From Paraglomus occultum (taxonomy: Eukaryota > Glomeromycota > Glomeromycetes > Paraglomerales > Paraglomeraceae), in NCBI GenBank assembly GCA_910592205.1, contig CAJVPJ010001387.1:1-10130 (forward strand): a stretch of 10,130 bases of DNA, read 5' to 3'. This document shows positions 7,493 through 10,130 of this stretch, piece by piece (position 1 is the first letter of the stretch; the number at the start of each line of letters is the position of its first letter). A program made the position numbers and the translations under genes. Under the pieces are notes generated by a model. It saw only the letters and a program-made list of their open reading frames with translations, had not been told where the DNA came from and did not search any database.

Positions 7493-8390
7493 CAACTTTA
7501 AATGACAATCAGCAAGTGAACAGCAGCGGTCGACATTACTTCAGCCTCATTTCATCAACAAGGCACTGAGCATCATATCACATACCTACACAGTCATTCT
7601 TCTTTGCCACGTTTTTTGATGATAACAAAAGAACAGTCCCCCCTCAAGTCTATGAATGCCTCATAGTATGATGCAATATACACCGTCTTGTCCAATAAAC
7701 GAAGTAATCATAATAAACTATAAATAACTATGTAATCTTGATAACCATTAACGGTAAGCCGATTTCCATTGTACCATCCTCAAATAATGATTGGTGCTTC
7801 TTGGCCATTATCGACATCAAAATGCATTATTTAATTAGACAAACTTTTTTGTAATGACATATGAGCGATAATCCATCAAAAAGAGGGGTGATGTTTGCTG
7901 AAACGGGAAATCTTCCGAAAGAGAGTTCAAAAGAAATGAAATAAAACATTGTATTTAATACCTAAAACACCTAACCTACCAAGACCAAGCGAACGAGTAA
8001 ATATCTTAAGGTTAATTTGCCCTTCATTTCCGGGTTATTATTTTTTCGTGAGAATTAATAAAACCCCCCGCTCTTGTATACATCATCGAATCAAGTTGTC
8101 AGTTACACTATCACTGGAATGATAACAGAAGATTTACACCACTTGAACATTATCCATACTGACGGGAAAAAAAGTGTCAAAGTTTTGCTGACAGATTTAA
8201 CAAATAGATGACTGGTTTAAAGCACAAGCATATGAATAGCTGCACAGATTACACAATCTGATGACTAAACTAACACCGATAACGGTAAACGACTTGTCCG
8301 ATATAGATGATAGTAAGCATAAGACTGCACTCTCTTTGTTCTGTGTATTGTCAATGAGAGGATGAACGTTTCATCTATACAAAGACGTTT
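7493..8390. other. Intergenic region with C6 runs and GATA motifs
   Basis: No gene supported. It holds C6 runs at 7638-7643 and 8064-8069 and GATAA motifs at about 7620, 7865, 8128 and 8278. Composition is less extreme than the AT tract to the left. It may be part of a long upstream control region of the gene at 9278 (inference). Confidence 0.35.
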
Positions 8391-8503
8391 CTTTCGCTCT
8401 CTCTCGCCATCTCTCTCGTTATCTCGCTATTGCTATCGCTATCGTTACGAGATTGCGATTTAGACAGAATGTGATCGACCAATCACTGTCATTATCACAT
8501 TCT
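8391..8503. promoter_or_regulatory. CT-rich repeats and perfect 10-bp inverted repeat around a CCAAT box
   Basis: Bases 8391-8446 are pyrimidine-rich, with CTCTCG and GCTATC repeats. AGAATGTGAT (8466-8475) and ATCACATTCT (8494-8503) are perfect inverted copies separated by 18 nt that include CCAAT (8479-8483). The group lies about 530 bp upstream of the TATA box of the last gene. It could be a transcription-factor palindrome or a cruciform-forming site. Function is inferred only from position and symmetry. Confidence 0.45.
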
Positions 8504-9020
8504 AATCAGCTTCTCACACACACATCTCAAAACGGTAGCCGAACATGACATACGTGCACTATTAGGTAGATGGTAAGTGAAGTGAGGTCCCGACTCATTG
8601 TCACACCAGAACAGTTTGGACTAGTAACATTGTTGCAGACTTGCTCGGTTGTAAAACGATAAGGGATGTCTACATCCATGACTACCCCCCAAAACCTTCT
8701 CTATACACACCCTGAATCCTCGTCTTGCAGATTTACAATAGTCCCGTATAAAAAAATTTTACGAGCGATGGAATACATATTAAGACCGCACCTTACCTCG
8801 CTCCTATGGAAAATTTTTTTATTTCTGCCTTCTCATCGTACCCATTAAAAAATTTTCTATTTTTTTTTTTTGCAAACTGATTTATGCTTGCATATTATCC
8901 ACAACTTATTTAGTATTGGACGCCCATCGAAAAACTCAAACAATATCAAGTCAAAGAAAATTTCATCCTCCGCAACTGTTAATTTGTAACTCGGCAGTTT
9001 TATATACATACATACATACA
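8504..9020. other. Upstream region of the last gene, no coding signal
   Basis: It contains a C6 run (8685-8690), GATAAGG (8658-8664), A/T-runs such as the T11 near 8860-8871, and pairs of AAAATTTT. Small open frames at 8666-8848 (+) and 8857-9141 (-) have no coding character. Confidence 0.35.
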
Positions 9021-9024
9021 CACA

Positions 9025-9034
9025 TATATATAAA
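9025..9034 (+). promoter_or_regulatory. TATA box of the 278-codon gene
   Basis: TATATATAAA, preceded by a CATA repeat (about 9004-9020). It lies about 245 nt before the ATG at 9278. No ATG occurs between it and that start codon, as expected for a clean 5' leader. Confidence 0.5.
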
Positions 9035-9155
9035 CACTCCTGCCAGTATTCTCCATCTCTGTGAATATCTGTGACAAGCAAGCGAGAAATTATACAACAC
9101 AGTACAGTAATAGCAACAAGTTTGAACAAAGCCTGCAACAACTAGTACAACTAAA

Positions 9156-9191
9156 ACTACAACTACAACTACAACTACAACTACAACTACA
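9156..9191 (+). repeat. (ACTACA)6 repeat in the 5' leader
   Basis: Six perfect ACTACA hexamers, with related CAACA/ACAACTA sequence on both sides (9137-9205). They lie in the predicted 5' leader of the next gene. The leader is rich in CAA and poor in G, so it should be largely unstructured RNA. The antisense Ser/Cys-rich frame here (9090-9323) is only the complement of this repeat. Confidence 0.9.
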
Positions 9192-9277
9192 ACAGCAATA
9201 GCAACAGTAAGGCGGAACAGGAACAGTAATAGACACTTTGTACATTAGCAAACTGACAATATTTTCAAAAAGGAAAA

Positions 9278-10114
9278 ATGGTACAAAAGCAGCCAAAGAA
9301 AGAAGTTGCAACCAACGCACCATACTTTTACCCTAGCTTTTCCCGCTATAATTATCCAAAATTTGGCACAGACGACGAAACGTACGCAGAACCTGCATTC
9401 AAGTTCCCTTCGTGGGATGACGGACTCTCCGGTTACACAAAGCGTACATACCCACGGAAGAACTCGCATCGTTACGAGGATTTCGACGTTCAGTCAGACG
9501 AGGAAGACGACATTAAAGAGAACTATGGACTTTCTTATAATGACAAAGACCTACAAGAAGAGGAAGAAGAAAAGGAAGACGGACTCACAAAGTGCGATGA
9601 ACTACACGATGATATTAACTCAGCTAAATACGACGCTCAAGCAGATTACGATCGTTTCAAATCCCACTTTTCAGCCTTGTCAGATGAGCTTCGCGCACTA
9701 CAACAGGAAATCGAAGAAACGGAACGCCGATATCTAACCCGCAGATGGGATGCTGACGACGAATCCGAAGCGGGCTCTTTTTCCGAATCATCAGTTCTGA
9801 TATCTGGCTTTGGAGTCGGACCGAGCCCAAAACGTTCATTGACATCGTCACCGACGCCGCAAGCAACTTCCGAAGTGTCTGTTGGTGGATTTGGATCGAG
9901 TTCTCGCAGGATACTCTTGTCTTCCCCGTCAGCAATGCAAGCAGCAACTAGCCCATATCGTAAACGGTCTACATCGATTAAATCTGGTTATGAAGAGGAA
10001 GAAGATGATGATTGTCTAAGTGGCCCGGGTAGTCCTAATGGACGTCGTTGTATGGGATTGGACGATGGATGGACACAAGAGAGAGTACATCAGAATGAGT
10101 GGATACGGTGTTGA
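9278..10114 (+). CDS. Acidic, low-complexity SP-rich protein, 278 aa, unknown function
   Basis: One uninterrupted 278-codon frame. The start is chosen because the ATG-free leader ends AAAAATGG. The N-terminus is aromatic and Pro-rich (APYFYPSFSRYNYPKF). Residues 72-105 are acidic (SDEEDDIKE, EEEEEKED). A short coiled coil lies at about 109-152 (SALSDELRALQQEIEETERR). Residues 173-225 contain an internal duplication of about 26 residues (ISGFGVGPSPKRS... and VGGFGSSSRRILLSSPS...). At least five SP sites, some with following basic residues (SPKR, SPYRKR), suggest phosphorylation by proline-directed kinases (inference). A second acidic patch is at 238-245. No enzyme motif, signal peptide or membrane segment is visible. 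The C-terminus may be shifted by the AG repeat at 10078-10085, and the gene may run beyond the window. It looks like a disordered regulatory or scaffold protein, but I do not recognise it. Confidence 0.8.
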   Translation: MVQKQPKKEVATNAPYFYPSFSRYNYPKFGTDDETYAEPAFKFPSWDDGLSGYTKRTYPRKNSHRYEDFDVQSDEEDDIKENYGLSYNDKDLQEEEEEKEDGLTKCDELHDDINSAKYDAQADYDRFKSHFSALSDELRALQQEIEETERRYLTRRWDADDESEAGSFSESSVLISGFGVGPSPKRSLTSSPTPQATSEVSVGGFGSSSRRILLSSPSAMQAATSPYRKRSTSIKSGYEEEEDDDCLSGPGSPNGRRCMGLDDGWTQERVHQNEWIRC

Positions 10115-10130
10115 TGACTTTTTTGTACAT

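Noticed and set aside
8857-9141. 94-codon minus-strand frame with a hydrophobic N-terminus
   Set aside because: It crosses the CATA repeat (giving CIYVCMYI) and the TATA box of the + strand gene and ends in a poly-K run from T11.
9090-9323. Cys/Ser-rich minus-strand frame
   Set aside because: The Cys-Ser repeats are the complement of the ACAACTACA microsatellite in the leader of the real + strand gene.

Overview
The window looks like AT-rich fungal DNA, most likely from an arbuscular mycorrhizal fungus (Glomeromycotina, Rhizophagus-like). The reasons are a gene with twelve short GT-AG introns (mostly 55-85 nt), an acidic coiled-coil protein built from 'ELEAKNAELLKQ'-type repeats that I associate with Glomeromycotina, many decayed gene fragments, and long AT-rich spacers. 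There are no bacterial operons, ribosome binding sites, rRNA or tRNA genes and no CRISPR array. The species assignment is inference.

Left part (1-4815). Bases 1-403 hold a frameshifted remnant of a gene tail that resembles DUF6589-type or transposon-associated proteins. The main gene follows at 982-3775. I assembled thirteen exons by hand into one continuous 620-codon frame for an unrecognised protein whose last third may be a degenerate PD-(D/E)XK-like fold. Its second intron and third exon are made of a 68-bp tandem repeat in about 3.8 copies. Next comes a small coiled-coil gene (4036-4413). Its C-terminal codons run toward a transposon-like end that closes in ACTG-TA at 4524-4526. A Cys-rich pseudogene (4566-4815) abuts that end. 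The 982 gene and the coiled-coil gene share a GC-rich near-palindrome, CGACGGGCCGT, ahead of a TATA box.

Middle part (4816-9020). This is mostly non-coding and AT-rich. It holds diverged repeats, a 203-bp segment bounded by 16-bp inverted ends (5554-5756), a possible 36-residue one-pass membrane microprotein (5861-5971), an AT-rich tandem tract, a CA repeat, four isolated runs of six C or G, and a perfect 10-bp inverted repeat with a CCAAT box in its loop (8466-8503).

Right part (9021-10130). A TATA box, an ATG-free leader of roughly 200 nt with a hexanucleotide repeat, and an intronless 278-codon ORF for a disordered, acidic, SP-rich protein. Its C-terminus may be out of frame because of a short AG repeat. 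The genes show no obvious functional link; the window reads as a gene-poor accessory region with three transcription units on the + strand and decaying fragments between them.
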